DNA of 64,000 nucleotides from Algoriphagus locisalis. Lineage in GTDB: Bacteria > Bacteroidota > Bacteroidia > Cytophagales > Cyclobacteriaceae. The first letter of the stretch is position 1, and the number at the start of each line of letters is the position of its first letter. The notes below the pieces were generated by a model. The model saw nothing but the letters and a program-made list of their open reading frames with translations. It ran no database searches and had not been told where the DNA came from. Below, one piece after another: positions 7,712 through 19,437 of this stretch. Position numbers and translations under genes: made by a program. The stretch is taken from the NCBI RefSeq assembly GCF_900116615.1, contig NZ_FPBF01000003.1, positions 558,001 through 622,000 on the forward strand. The letters run 5' to 3'.

Positions 7712-9211
7712 TCAATTCACTTCAAAGTAATACTCTGTCCCATCCTGGAACATCCCGAGAACCACGATGTCTTCACCTTCGGTTTCGTTTAATACTTCAA
7801 GTAGATTTTCTACATTAGAAATTCTGATCCTGGCATTTTCGGTAATTACAGAAGTAATAATAAATCCTGGCTTAGCACCGGCTCTACCCCACTTCTCACC
7901 AATTACGTCAGAAATCAATGCTCCGCCAGTGATCTCAAGTGCCTCTTTTACCTGACTTGGCACCTCTTCAAAGGTTACCCCTTGAAAATCATACGTTTTA
8001 GGAATCACTTTTTCCACCACATCAGTTGTACCTGAGAAGTTCTTTAGAGTAGCTTTAACCTTATAAGTTTCACCGTCACGAATATACTCCACTTCAATTT
8101 CATCACCAGGTCTTTTTCTGGCGACCATTTCCTGAAGATTAGCGACATTATTAGTCATTCTGCCATCCACGCCAATAATGATGTCTCCAGGCTTAAGTCC
8201 AGCATCTTCGCCAGCGCTATTTTCATTTACTCCGCCTACATATACCCCTTGCTCTACAGGAAATTCCTTATCTAAATAATCCGCGAGTTCAGGACTCACA
8301 TTCTGTATGTTCACACCAAGTAAGGCTCTTTGGGCTGTACCATATTTCATTAGATCATCCATCACTTTCTTCACCAAGGTGCTTGGCACTGCGAAGGAAT
8401 AGCCATTGAATGTTCCTGTTCTACTTGCGATGGCAGTATTGATACCGATCAGCTCTCCTGCGAGATTGACCAGCGCACCACCGGAATTCCCAGGGTTCAC
8501 TACTGCATCTGTCTGAAGGAATGCTTCCACAGCCAAGCCGTTTTCTACGTTCTCCAGAATTCTGATATTTCTAGCCTTGGCAGAAATGATGCCTGCCGTT
8601 ACTGTTGAGTTCAGGTCAAAGGGATTACCAACAGCAAGAACCCATTCACCGATTTTTGTTTTGTCGGAATCTCCGAATCTTACGTAAGGCAAATCTTCTC
8701 CGTCAATTTTCAATAAAGCCAAATCTGTGGTGGGATCAGTGCCGATTACTTTAGCGACATAACGTTTATTGTTGTCAAGAGAGATCTCCAGTCTATTGGC
8801 ATTTTCCACCACGTGATTATTGGTGACTATATAGCCGTCAGGGGAGATAATCACCCCTGAGCCGGAGCTCATCATAGTTCTACCTTCGCCACCTCTTTGA
8901 TCATCTCTTGGAGGTATTCCAAAAAACTCCTGCAAGGGGTCTCTTCTGCCTCTACTACTTCCAGTGTAGGTCATTTGACTTTTTACATGTACCACCGCAG
9001 GCACGACAGCCTCAGCAGAAGCCACGAAATTAATCCCATCGGGAACTGTGAAATCCTCGCCAGAAAGAAGGTTTACAAAGCTTGCTTGTTGTTTTTCATC
9101 AAAGCTAGTGGCATTTTGTGGTTGTACGAGAAAGCTGACACCTGCCAAGGCGACAATGCCTCCGATCAAAGAGGCAAGAAGCATTCCAAGAAAGAATTGT
9201 TTTTTGCTCAT
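7712..9211 (-). CDS. degQ: HtrA/DegQ family serine endoprotease
   Basis: This 499-residue periplasmic protease and chaperone has an N-terminal hydrophobic segment (residues 8-29) that acts as signal or anchor. The trypsin-like domain carries the triad H133 (TNNHVV), D163 (TTDLALL) and S243 (NPGNSGGA). Two PDZ domains follow: the first around ALLGVNIQNVSPEL to about residue 370, the second to the C-terminus and more divergent. The linker loop is rich in Arg and Gly (GRRDPLQEFFGIPPRDDQR). The family degrades or holds misfolded envelope proteins. A second HtrA gene lies at 22159 in this window; both retain complete triads. The gene stands alone, with a strong terminator behind it and a 360-bp gap in front. 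Confidence 0.93.
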   Translation of the reverse strand: MSKKQFFLGMLLASLIGGIVALAGVSFLVQPQNATSFDEKQQASFVNLLSGEDFTVPDGINFVASAEAVVPAVVHVKSQMTYTGSSRGRRDPLQEFFGIPPRDDQRGGEGRTMMSSGSGVIISPDGYIVTNNHVVENANRLEISLDNNKRYVAKVIGTDPTTDLALLKIDGEDLPYVRFGDSDKTKIGEWVLAVGNPFDLNSTVTAGIISAKARNIRILENVENGLAVEAFLQTDAVVNPGNSGGALVNLAGELIGINTAIASRTGTFNGYSFAVPSTLVKKVMDDLMKYGTAQRALLGVNIQNVSPELADYLDKEFPVEQGVYVGGVNENSAGEDAGLKPGDIIIGVDGRMTNNVANLQEMVARKRPGDEIEVEYIRDGETYKVKATLKNFSGTTDVVEKVIPKTYDFQGVTFEEVPSQVKEALEITGGALISDVIGEKWGRAGAKPGFIITSVITENARIRISNVENLLEVLNETEGEDIVVLGMFQDGTEYYFEVN

Positions 9212-9571
9212 ATTTTTTAAGGTTTATTTTTAATATTTTATCTGAGTGATGTTGGAAAAGAACCAAATATTACTCCTGAAAAGTGGCTAGCTGTCCAAAT
9301 TAACAGGAATTAACCAATTTCTTCAGTTATTAAGCAATATTATGTTCCCCCCCACTATTTGCCTGCCGATTCTTTATAACCAGACAAAGAGTACCGTGAA
9401 TACTGAAATTTTGACATAAGATTACACGTGAATTCAGGACTGACAGTTCTTTAGGAGTTGAAGAACTGATCGCGGGTATTTCCAAAGTAACAACTCATTC
9501 AAAGTTCATCTTGTTTTAGCTCCTTTCAACTGGTATTTTTTGGTTAATATTAAATTTTCAAACCCAGCTTT
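9212..9571. other. 360-bp divergent promoter region between htrA and the MscS gene
   Basis: The gap is non-coding and must hold promoters for two divergent genes. A run of C residues (CCCCCCC at about 9348-9354) and A+T-rich stretches near both starts are visible. I could not identify a full Bacteroidota promoter pair with confidence. Confidence 0.4.
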
Positions 9572-12130
9572 ATGTACAAATCACTGGTAGCACTTCTATT
9601 ATTCACGCAGGCACTAAATTTTGCCGCTGCTCAAGGCACAACTTCGGAAAGCAATTCTTCGGAAGCAGGCACAGGCATTGAATTAATAGACAGTCTTTTT
9701 ATCTTCTCGGATTCGGTAAATCTCAATCCTACAAAACCAAAGTCCAGCGGTGCACTATTGACTCAGGTAATCAATAAGGCACAGCGATATGCCTACGATC
9801 TGAGCGAACTCAACATAGAGTTGGCGGAGAGTCTAGACACCGCAGCAATGTCTGAAAGGCTAACCATAATCAACATAGTAGCCAAGCGAGTCAAAGCCAA
9901 AACTGAATCAGATTCCGGGTATCTAAACCACCGGTACTTGATGGGTATGGAAAACCTAGTTTCCACTGTAGTGGACGAAAACATGGCTATTCAGAAGAAT
10001 ATCCAAGACAGAGTAGATCAACTTTACACAGTGGGAGATAGACTTAATTCCATCAAGTCAGATTCATTATTTGCAATGACGCTACGCGATTCCACCTTGG
10101 TTCCTGCCATTAATATTGAGCTAAATATGCTCAGAGAATCATTGAGAAATATAGACAGCATTTACATAGAGCAGGAGATTCTCGCTGCGAGATTTCAGGC
10201 AAAAGTTTCTGAAAATGCCATGGCTTTTCTGTCTCTGAAGCAATACCTCAATGAGACAAAGAAAAAACTTGACAGACAGTATTGGACTAAGGAAATCAAC
10301 TATGCCTGGGAACCAAGGAACTATGAGGTATTTGATGATTTGCCTACCAGAGCCAAAAGATCCCTTGAGCTTAACGTTGACCTGATGAAAGCTTATGTAG
10401 ATCGCAACTTATATACGTTTATAATCTGCACACTAATCTTCGGTTTGATCTATTGGAAGATCAAATCAACAATCAAAGAAATCAACAGTCAAAAGGATTT
10501 TGCATCCCTCATTCTAGATCGGGTGAAGTATTTCAATAAGCACACGTTTTTTTCTACGCTAATAATCCTCATACCCATCTTTTTAATAATCTTCAGCAAA
10601 CCTCCTTTGGTTTTTATTTCTGTTTTGTCCTTGTGCTTAGTCATTGCTTCCAGTTTTCTAATCAAGGAACAGTTTGGTCAAAAAATCAATAAAATATGGT
10701 TTGGCTTCCTTACTCCCTACATAGCACTGGCAATAAGCAGTTTAAATTGGATAGTAGTTTATCAGGAAAGATCGTACATTTTACTGTCATCGTTGGCATT
10801 CGTAGGTATGGGGTTTCTAGTTTTGAGGGAGGTTTTAACCAATAAAGAAAAGCAGTTTACCTTTTTAAAATACCTTGCCATATTCCTTATTATCATTGAA
10901 GCTTTTGCCTTTTTCAGCAATATTTTAGGGAGATTCAGCCTTTCGAAAACCTACTCGGTCACCGGCGTAATACTATTCTATCGAGGCATAGGCTTATTCT
11001 TATTTGTCAATGTTTTTTTAGAGGCCATTTATCTATTCATTGAGCATAGCAAAAAAGAGAGCGACGTATTTACCTCCTATTTTGATTTTCAGGATTTGCA
11101 AAAAAGGATGAAAGGGATTCTTTACGTATTTGCTGCTGCAATTTGGCTTTATGGGTTAGTCTGGCATCTGGGTTTCTTTGACCAAGCCTATCAAGGAGTG
11201 CAGGAATTCCTGCTGAAAGATAGAATGCTCGGCGACACTGTATTTCAATATGGCAGCATCCTCCTGTTCATTACGGTTCTTTATATCTCTACCTTCCTCG
11301 CAAATAACATTGCCTATTTCGCATCAGTCAAAGATCAAAAAAACGCATCATCAAGAAAACAGCGACTTGGAAGCTCTGTGCTGCTAATCCGGCTTGCAGT
11401 CTTGACCATTGGTTTTTTGATAGGTATGACCGCAGCCAAAATACCTTTTGATAAAATAGCCATTGTCTTGGGTGCCTTATCGGTAGGTATAGGCTTTGGT
11501 CTTCAGACCATTATCAACAATCTGGTGTCGGGAATTATTCTAGCCTTCGAGCGTCCGATTCAGATCGGAGATGAAATACAAGTGGGGATGAATGCCGGTA
11601 CGGTAAAAGACGTTGGTATCCGTGCAAGTAAAATTCAGGCTTATGACGGCTCCGAAATCGTGGTACCAAACGGCGACTTACTCTCACAGAGTCTGATCAA
11701 CTGGACTCTTTCCGACAAAAAACGAAGGGTGGAATTGATCATAGGCGTGGGATACGGATCAGATATGAAGCTTGTGAAATCTGTGCTTGAAGAGGTAATG
11801 AAAGGAGAGAGAATCCTAAAAGCTCCCGCGCCGCGTGTTTACATGCAGACTTTCAACGATAGCTCTGTGGACTTCCGGGTGCTTTTCTGGGTAGAAAGTA
11901 TGGACATCTGGATCGATGTGAGAGGTGAGGTGATGAGTACTATTTTTGAAAAATTTGCTGAGCATGACATTGAAATCCCTTTCCCAAAAAGAGATCTCTA
12001 CCTAAAATCAGTGCCATCAAACTGGCGGGAAAATATCTCTAAACCCGGTGAAGACATCAGTCCAAAAAAATTAGATTCTGAATCTGATGATGGTTCAACC
12101 GACGATAACAAAAAATCCCCTGAAGAATAA
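9572..12130 (+). CDS. Large MscS-family mechanosensitive ion channel
   Basis: This 852-residue protein has a signal peptide (residues 1-20, ending AAAQ). A periplasmic alpha-helical domain of about 250 residues follows, and then about ten membrane segments from residue 280 onwards. The MscS core is near residues 620-820. The pore helix reads IAIVLGALSVGIGFGLQTIINNLVSGIILAFERP, and the beta domain contains GTVKDVGIRASKIQAYDGSEIVVPNG. This is the architecture of long MscK/YbdG-like channels that open under osmotic down-shock. The C-terminal 40 residues are acidic, Ser/Asp-rich and probably disordered. The stop codon falls inside the loop of the terminator hairpin at 12117-12140. A cold-shock gene converges from the other side. 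Confidence 0.9.
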   Translation: MYKSLVALLLFTQALNFAAAQGTTSESNSSEAGTGIELIDSLFIFSDSVNLNPTKPKSSGALLTQVINKAQRYAYDLSELNIELAESLDTAAMSERLTIINIVAKRVKAKTESDSGYLNHRYLMGMENLVSTVVDENMAIQKNIQDRVDQLYTVGDRLNSIKSDSLFAMTLRDSTLVPAINIELNMLRESLRNIDSIYIEQEILAARFQAKVSENAMAFLSLKQYLNETKKKLDRQYWTKEINYAWEPRNYEVFDDLPTRAKRSLELNVDLMKAYVDRNLYTFIICTLIFGLIYWKIKSTIKEINSQKDFASLILDRVKYFNKHTFFSTLIILIPIFLIIFSKPPLVFISVLSLCLVIASSFLIKEQFGQKINKIWFGFLTPYIALAISSLNWIVVYQERSYILLSSLAFVGMGFLVLREVLTNKEKQFTFLKYLAIFLIIIEAFAFFSNILGRFSLSKTYSVTGVILFYRGIGLFLFVNVFLEAIYLFIEHSKKESDVFTSYFDFQDLQKRMKGILYVFAAAIWLYGLVWHLGFFDQAYQGVQEFLLKDRMLGDTVFQYGSILLFITVLYISTFLANNIAYFASVKDQKNASSRKQRLGSSVLLIRLAVLTIGFLIGMTAAKIPFDKIAIVLGALSVGIGFGLQTIINNLVSGIILAFERPIQIGDEIQVGMNAGTVKDVGIRASKIQAYDGSEIVVPNGDLLSQSLINWTLSDKKRRVELIIGVGYGSDMKLVKSVLEEVMKGERILKAPAPRVYMQTFNDSSVDFRVLFWVESMDIWIDVRGEVMSTIFEKFAEHDIEIPFPKRDLYLKSVPSNWRENISKPGEDISPKKLDSESDDGSTDDNKKSPEE

Positions 12131-12140
12131 ACTTCAGGGG
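12117..12140. terminator. Terminator hairpin containing the MscS stop codon
   Basis: The stem CCCCTGAAG/CTTCAGGGG has the loop AATAAA, and the TAA stop (12128-12130) lies in that loop. On the minus strand the hairpin is followed by a T-run (plus A-run before 12117), so it can also end the convergent cold-shock transcript. Confidence 0.8.
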
Positions 12141-12170
12141 ATAATTTCTCGCTAGCAAAAAAGATCTTTT

Positions 12171-12362
12171 TTAAGCTCTTTTGACATTGACAGCATTAGG
12201 TCCCTTTTTGCCATCTTTGATGTCATAAGTTACTTTGTCATTCTGTGCGACTTGATCCACTAGGCCTGTAGCGTGTACGAATACTTCGCTTTGAGACTCA
12301 TCGTCAACGATAAATCCGAACCCTTTGGCTTCGTTGTAAAATTTTACTGTTCCGGTAAACAT
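12171..12362 (-). CDS. Cold-shock protein, CspA family
   Basis: This 63-residue single cold-shock domain protein binds single-stranded RNA/DNA and acts as an RNA chaperone in the cytoplasm. RNP-1 (KGFGFIV) and RNP-2 (VFVHATGL) are both intact. The length is normal. It is a monocistronic gene convergent with the MscS gene. Its leader region is divergent from sixA. The leader is about 80 bases of very A+T-rich DNA. Whether it is cold-induced cannot be judged from sequence. Confidence 0.95.
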   Translation of the reverse strand: MFTGTVKFYNEAKGFGFIVDDESQSEVFVHATGLVDQVAQNDKVTYDIKDGKKGPNAVNVKRA

Positions 12363-12450
12363 AATAATTTGTGATAAATTGGAATTGAAAGAGCGTTAAA
12401 AGTAAATATTCAATTAAAAAAAACAAAATAATCATTCTTATTTTCAGGAA

Positions 12451-12942
12451 ATGAAGAAAATAATTTTGGTGAGACACGGAAAATCAGCTTGGGACAACCC
12501 TAATCTGAGTGATCACGATAGACCCTTGGCCGATCGTGGCCTGACTGATGTACCGGAAATGGGGTTAAGATTGAAAGAAAAAGGAATTGTTCCTGATCTT
12601 ATTTTAAGCTCTACTGCCACTCGTGCTTCTCAAACGGCAGAAATCCTTGCAGAAGTTCTTCACATTCCGAAATCAAAAATACTTTACGAGAGAAATCTTT
12701 ATCATGCGTCTTCAGGCATGATTTTAAAATATATCCAACGGCAGGATGATGCACACGAACTGATTTTTGTAGTAGGTCACAATCCTGGAATGAATGATTT
12801 CATAGATTTTTTCAGCGGGACATTTGATAATTTGCCCACATCCGGATTATATGGCTGGATAGTCGATACTGAGCATTGGATCCAGCTTCGTCCTGATAAT
12901 ATAAAAACTTGGTTTGTGGATTATCCGAAGAAACGAGTTTAA
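12451..12942 (+). CDS. sixA: SixA-like histidine phosphatase
   Basis: This 163-residue cytoplasmic protein belongs to the phosphoglycerate mutase-like superfamily. The catalytic motif RHGKSAW is at residues 8-14, and a second conserved histidine lies in VVGHNPGMN. STATRASQTAEI is the typical SixA segment that carries the conserved Arg. SixA removes phosphate from phosphohistidine in HPt domains or NPr in E. coli; the partner here is unknown. No two-component genes lie nearby. The start ATG at 12451 directly opens the MKKIILVRHG core, so the start is secure. Confidence 0.88.
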   Translation: MKKIILVRHGKSAWDNPNLSDHDRPLADRGLTDVPEMGLRLKEKGIVPDLILSSTATRASQTAEILAEVLHIPKSKILYERNLYHASSGMILKYIQRQDDAHELIFVVGHNPGMNDFIDFFSGTFDNLPTSGLYGWIVDTEHWIQLRPDNIKTWFVDYPKKRV

Positions 12943-13083
12943 AAATTAGTAATCAGTCACAGTATTCAGTCGCAGTAGAGAAATTTGAAGTATTAAAACG
13001 ATCAAGAAGAAATTAGAAGCTTTTAATCAAGGCTCCCTATGCACAAAATTCTACTTCCTTCGTAGTTAATAATTCCACACTTA

Positions 13084-13815
13084 TCAAGGCAAATCAAAGT
13101 TTCTCACATCCTGAATCACATCCTGGAATTCACTTTCATGCTCCAACAGGTAACTAATCTTGGTTGCGACCATTTCTGGTGAAGACAAATCCCCGTTCGT
13201 CTTGTAACTTTTAAACCGCTCAATCTGTGGAAAATCCAATTCATCAGCTTGTCGGATTTCATCCTGCATCTGCGTATCCACTATTCCGGGAGCCACACTG
13301 AAAAATCTAAATTCAGAATCCTGATTTTCCTTTGCCGCCACTTTGGTAAACATGGCAATAGCAGCTTTGGTGCTGCAATATTCACCCCAGCCTTCCATAG
13401 GCTTGGAAGCTGCACCAGAACTAATATTACAAATAATCTTCTTGGCTTTTGAGTCTTTGTAAGCCGCAACAAAAGCATTCGTCAGATACATAGGAGCGAG
13501 CAGATTGATATTGATCTGAGTTCGCATGCTCTTCACCTGAAGACTACCCACGGGCTTGATCTCCCCTATCCATCCTGCATTGTTGATCAGAATGATTTCG
13601 TTGAAATCTCCCGATGGAAATAAATTGGAAAGTTCATTTTCCAAGACATCCAATTCACCGAAATCAAGGCTGATTTCGGTGAGGTTTGGCTTGTTCAATT
13701 CCAATCTTGTCCTGGAAATTGCTATAATTTCAAACTCATCTTTCTCCAAATAAGTATTCAAAATAGCCCGTCCGAGACCTTTGCTGTGACCTGTAAGTAT
13801 GAGAAGCGACTTCAT
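13084..13815 (-). CDS. Short-chain dehydrogenase/reductase (benzil/sepiapterin reductase-like)
   Basis: This 243-residue cytoplasmic NAD(P)H-dependent oxidoreductase has a Rossmann fold. The cofactor motif TGHSKGLG is at residues 8-15, LINNAG is in the middle, and the catalytic residues are in NISSGAASKPMEGWGEYCSTKAA (Ser, then Tyr-x-x-x-Lys). Overall it resembles the sepiapterin reductase/benzil reductase branch more than FabG. It follows hslU by 29 bases on the same strand, so the two are probably one transcript. No functional link is obvious. The substrate is unknown. Confidence 0.85.
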   Translation of the reverse strand: MKSLLILTGHSKGLGRAILNTYLEKDEFEIIAISRTRLELNKPNLTEISLDFGELDVLENELSNLFPSGDFNEIILINNAGWIGEIKPVGSLQVKSMRTQININLLAPMYLTNAFVAAYKDSKAKKIICNISSGAASKPMEGWGEYCSTKAAIAMFTKVAAKENQDSEFRFFSVAPGIVDTQMQDEIRQADELDFPQIERFKSYKTNGDLSSPEMVATKISYLLEHESEFQDVIQDVRNFDLP

Positions 13816-13844
13816 TTCCTGTTGGATTTTATTTCAAGATAGCG

Positions 13845-15239
13845 TTAAAGGATGTATTGGGATAAATCTCTGTTCTGAACCAGAGAACTCAATCTATCCT
13901 GCACCATTTCTTTTGTCACCATGATTTTGGAATTGGCGGTGATCGTATCTGGAACTTCAAATAAGAAGTCATTTAGCAAGTGACTCATCACCGTATGCAG
14001 TCTTCTAGCTCCAATGTTCTCCACTTCCTGATTGATCAAAAATGCCAGTCTGGCGATCTCTTCAATCGATTCGTCATTGAACTCAAGATATACTTCTTCA
14101 GATTCAAAAAGTGCTTGGTATTGCTTAGTAAGTGCATTTTTGGGCTCACGCAAAATTCTGGAGAAATCTTCCTGTGTCAAGCTCTGCAACTCTACACGGA
14201 TCGGGAATCTACCCTGCAATTCAGGAATCAAATCAGATGGCTTAGCCACATGGAAAGCTCCAGCAGCTATAAACAACACGTGATCGGTATTGATCACACC
14301 ATATTTGGTATTGACAGCAGAACCTTCCACGATGGGCAGCAAATCACGCTGCACGCCTTCTCTGCTTACATCTGGTCCACCACCATTTTTGCCAGACTTG
14401 GAAGCTATTTTATCAATCTCATCGATGAATATGATCCCGTTATTTTCTGCCAGTTTGATGGCTTCTTCCTTTACTTCTTCAAAGTCAACCAATTTGGACA
14501 TCTCCTCTTCCAGCAAAATCTTGCGGGCTTCAGAAATACTGACTTTACGTTTTTTGACTTTTTTGGGCATCATGTTGGAAATCATATCCTGAAGGCCTGC
14601 CATACTGGCATCGTCCATCATTCCGTTTCCAATCATTCCCACGCCCATCGGAGAACCAGCTTTCACACTGATTTCGATTTTACGTTCATCCAATTCTCCA
14701 TCTCGGAGCTTCTCTCTGAATCGCTCCCGCGTTCTCTCGTTCAGCTCAGCATCGTTGCTTGGTTCTGACTCTTCTGTATCCGCTGGAATTGCTCTGGTAA
14801 AACCTGCACTTTTCACAGGCGGAATCAAAATATCCAAGATAAGTTCTTCCACGGCTTCGGCTGCTTTTTCTTTTACAGACTCATTTTTCTGCTCTCTGAC
14901 CAAAGCTACAGATTGCTCTACCAAGTCACGAACCATGCTTTCCACATCACGCCCTACATAGCCTACTTCGGTGAATTTAGAAGCTTCCACCTTGGTAAAT
15001 GGCGCATGAGCCACCTTGGCCAATCTTCTGGCGATCTCAGTTTTACCAACACCCGTAGAACCGATCATGAGGATGTTATTTGGAACGATATCCTTTTGAA
15101 TATCGGTCTTGACCATCAAGCGACGAATTCTGTTTCTCAATGCTATCGCTACGTTGCGCTTGGCGTCGTGCTGTCCAATAATATATTTATCCAACTCAGC
15201 GACAATCTGTCTCGGAGTAAGTGAAAGTATTTTTTCCAT
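13845..15239 (-). CDS. hslU: ATP-dependent protease ATPase subunit HslU (ClpY)
   Basis: This 464-residue AAA+ unfoldase feeds substrates to the HslV peptidase. The N-terminal LTPRQIVAELDKYIIGQ is diagnostic. Walker A is GSTGVGKT at residues 60-67. The GYVGRDVE pore motif follows, and Walker B is GIIFIDEIDKI. The intermediate I-domain contains a Gly/Met-rich stretch (SPMGVGMIGNGMMDD) that is longer than in enteric homologues, as is common in Bacteroidota. The C-terminal tail LSQYIL fits the HslV-docking end. hslV is not in this window, so the usual hslVU operon is split here. lon lies upstream with a terminator between; the SDR gene follows closely. Confidence 0.96.
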   Translation of the reverse strand: MEKILSLTPRQIVAELDKYIIGQHDAKRNVAIALRNRIRRLMVKTDIQKDIVPNNILMIGSTGVGKTEIARRLAKVAHAPFTKVEASKFTEVGYVGRDVESMVRDLVEQSVALVREQKNESVKEKAAEAVEELILDILIPPVKSAGFTRAIPADTEESEPSNDAELNERTRERFREKLRDGELDERKIEISVKAGSPMGVGMIGNGMMDDASMAGLQDMISNMMPKKVKKRKVSISEARKILLEEEMSKLVDFEEVKEEAIKLAENNGIIFIDEIDKIASKSGKNGGGPDVSREGVQRDLLPIVEGSAVNTKYGVINTDHVLFIAAGAFHVAKPSDLIPELQGRFPIRVELQSLTQEDFSRILREPKNALTKQYQALFESEEVYLEFNDESIEEIARLAFLINQEVENIGARRLHTVMSHLLNDFLFEVPDTITANSKIMVTKEMVQDRLSSLVQNRDLSQYIL

Positions 15240-15315
15240 GTTGTTAGATTAAAATGCGCTCAGATCGATAGTGGTTAATTTCCGATCAAAGGCTTTGTGG
15301 TATGTTAGTTAAAGG

Positions 15316-15343
15316 AAAGTGCCTCCTGAAAAGGAAGCACTTT
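15316..15343 (-). terminator. Terminator of lon
   Basis: The stem AAAGTGCCTCCT/AGGAAGCACTTT has one mismatch and a GAAA loop. It lies 8 bases past the lon stop on the minus strand and ends in the U-rich side of the stem. Confidence 0.75.
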
Positions 15344-15351
15344 TATTAAAT

Positions 15352-17829
<2,478 letters not shown>

Positions 17830-17832
17830 ATA

Positions 17833-17855
17833 GACAGAATGACAGCTAAGCTGTC
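17833..17855 (-). promoter_or_regulatory. Candidate regulatory motif and hairpin in the lon leader (proximal copy)
   Basis: GACAGAATGACAG at 17833-17845 reads CTGTCATTCTGTC on the lon strand and ends 3 bases before the start codon. It overlaps the perfect inverted repeat GACAGC-TAA-GCTGTC at 17841-17855. A related copy lies at 17941. A role in lon control is inferred from position only. Confidence 0.4.
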
Positions 17856-17875
17856 GGTTTTATGCTAAAATAAAA

Positions 17876-17904
17876 GAAGAACCCTCAAAATACGAAGGTT
17901 CTTC
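17876..17904 (-). terminator. Terminator of the outer-membrane protein gene upstream of lon
   Basis: GAAGAACC pairs with GGTTCTTC across a 13-base loop region. An A-run on the plus strand (17872-17875) gives a short T-run on the minus strand. It lies about 120 bases after the stop at 18025. Confidence 0.65.
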
Positions 17905-17940
17905 CTAAAAGGTCAAGGTGCATGCCAAGAGACCGAAGTG

Positions 17941-17953
17941 GTCAGAATGGCAG
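17941..17953 (-). promoter_or_regulatory. Second copy of the lon-leader motif (distal copy)
   Basis: GTCAGAATGGCAG reads CTGCCATTCTGAC on the lon strand. It matches the proximal copy at 11 of 13 positions and sits about 110 bases upstream of the lon start codon. Confidence 0.35.
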
Positions 17954-18024
17954 TTTATAATTGAAGTAAGAGAGATCAAACTCTTTAAATATGGTAGCTA
18001 AAAGAAATCTACCTCGATAAAAAA

Positions 18025-19296
18025 TCATAATTCAAAGCCTAGCTTCAAGCTAACAAACACAGCATTTGTTTCTAATGGTTTATTATAAAGCACCAATAAT
18101 GTCTGATACATATTAAAAGCATAATCGGCTTGAATTTCCGCAAAGAGCTTTTTTTCAGCCCCCATTGAAAAATTGGCACCTATTTTTACTCCCGGCACCA
18201 AAACTAACTTGCTGTAGTCCACTATGGGAGCATAGCTTATATCGGTTTTATTGTTATGGGTATAGGTCACAGAAATAGTTCCCTCATCGGATTCAACTTT
18301 ATTGAAAAGAAGCCCAGCCTTTGCACCGAAATAAATATCCACTTGCTCTGTCTTAAAAACACTATAGTTTAAACTTACTGGGAATGCTAGTGTCTTTTGA
18401 TCAAAAGTGCTGCTGCCAGTAACTATTAAAGAGGCATTAGATTCATCAATCTTCCAAGAAGTGGAGCTCTGCTGATACTCAGCTCTGAGGTCCACACTAA
18501 TTTTTGGACTAGTTCTAAACTCATGAATCCTAAGCCCAATAAAGCCCTGGTAAAACAAGGGATTTTCAAGGCTACTCTTTCTCCCTACTGGATTATTCTT
18601 ATGAAGAAATTGCATACCTGTACCTAAGCCAAATGTGAAGGATATTTTAGCAACAGGTATTTTATCCAAATGAATTTTATAAGGAAGACCTTCGCAATTG
18701 TGATATTTCTCCAGAATTTCTATAAAATCATTCTCCTTTACATCGGCATTCTCGATCAAATATTTAAGCTCTTCCTGGCATTTTCCTAGAGTAGCATTTT
18801 TGAGAATTGCAGAATGAACCTTTATTCTACGTGTATTACTCATTACGCCTACTGAGAGAGTTTTTTTCACAACTCTAAGCTGCTGTATCTGCTTACCATT
18901 GTCTAAATAATACTTCCCTTTTCTAAAATCCAGTTGTAATTTACCTGAAAATAGAATCTGTACAAATTCCAATATAGGGGAATCTGGAAGCCTTTTACAC
19001 ATAAAAAAACGACCATTTTCCAAACCGAAAGCCTGGAGGTCTGAGGGGAAATATGTCTTTACATTCCCCTTAATGTCAAAAGTAACCTCTTCATAATCGG
19101 AGTAATCATAATCATGGGCAATTTCCCCAAAAATCTTTGAACCATCCTGAGTAATAATAAAATCCGAAGAATTTCCAGTTGTCGGATCAATGTTAGACCA
19201 AACTGATTCCTCAATAAAGCCACTCTGAGCTTGTGCATAAAAAAAAGGCACTCCTATAAACAATATGACGGCTGCCAGTCTTAAAATTTTGACCAT
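18025..19296 (-). CDS. Outer-membrane beta-barrel protein, unknown function
   Basis: This 423-residue exported protein has a signal peptide (residues 1-23, ending AQAQ). The first half is a soluble domain with strand-rich sequence (FIITQDGSKIFGEI, YYLDNGKQIQQLRVV) and a short Cys-containing helical part (GKCQEELKYLIE ... YHNCEGLPYKI). From about residue 215 alternating hydrophobic strands ending in aromatic residues appear (ISFTFGLGTGMQFL, VDIYFGAKAGLLFN), and the chain ends VFVSLKLGFEL. That end is typical of porin-like barrels inserted by BamA. I do not recognise a more specific family. It is a single gene with a terminator after it. Confidence 0.7.
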   Translation of the reverse strand: MVKILRLAAVILFIGVPFFYAQAQSGFIEESVWSNIDPTTGNSSDFIITQDGSKIFGEIAHDYDYSDYEEVTFDIKGNVKTYFPSDLQAFGLENGRFFMCKRLPDSPILEFVQILFSGKLQLDFRKGKYYLDNGKQIQQLRVVKKTLSVGVMSNTRRIKVHSAILKNATLGKCQEELKYLIENADVKENDFIEILEKYHNCEGLPYKIHLDKIPVAKISFTFGLGTGMQFLHKNNPVGRKSSLENPLFYQGFIGLRIHEFRTSPKISVDLRAEYQQSSTSWKIDESNASLIVTGSSTFDQKTLAFPVSLNYSVFKTEQVDIYFGAKAGLLFNKVESDEGTISVTYTHNNKTDISYAPIVDYSKLVLVPGVKIGANFSMGAEKKLFAEIQADYAFNMYQTLLVLYNKPLETNAVFVSLKLGFEL

Positions 19297-19390
19297 AAAA
19301 TCTAATTATCGCGCTAGATAGTGAGATTAAGTTTAAGCGACAACAGATTAGTTCAAAATTGTTTGAATAGATTTTGGCCTACCTTAAAAC

Positions 19391-19417
19391 AAAAAAAGCC
19401 GAGATTACTCCCGGCTT
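19391..19417 (-). terminator. Terminator of the dxr-rseP operon
   Basis: AAGCCG pairs with CGGCTT at 19396-19417, with an inner GA/TC extension. On the minus strand it is followed by a T-run (plus-strand A-run from 19391). It lies about 20 bases after the rseP stop. Confidence 0.8.
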
Positions 19418-19437
19418 CTTATTCATATTCAAATGAG

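Noticed and set aside
13980..14768. Long plus-strand frame antisense to hslU
   Set aside because: It lies wholly inside hslU on the other strand, has unusual composition and no recognisable domain; it is a shadow of the real gene.
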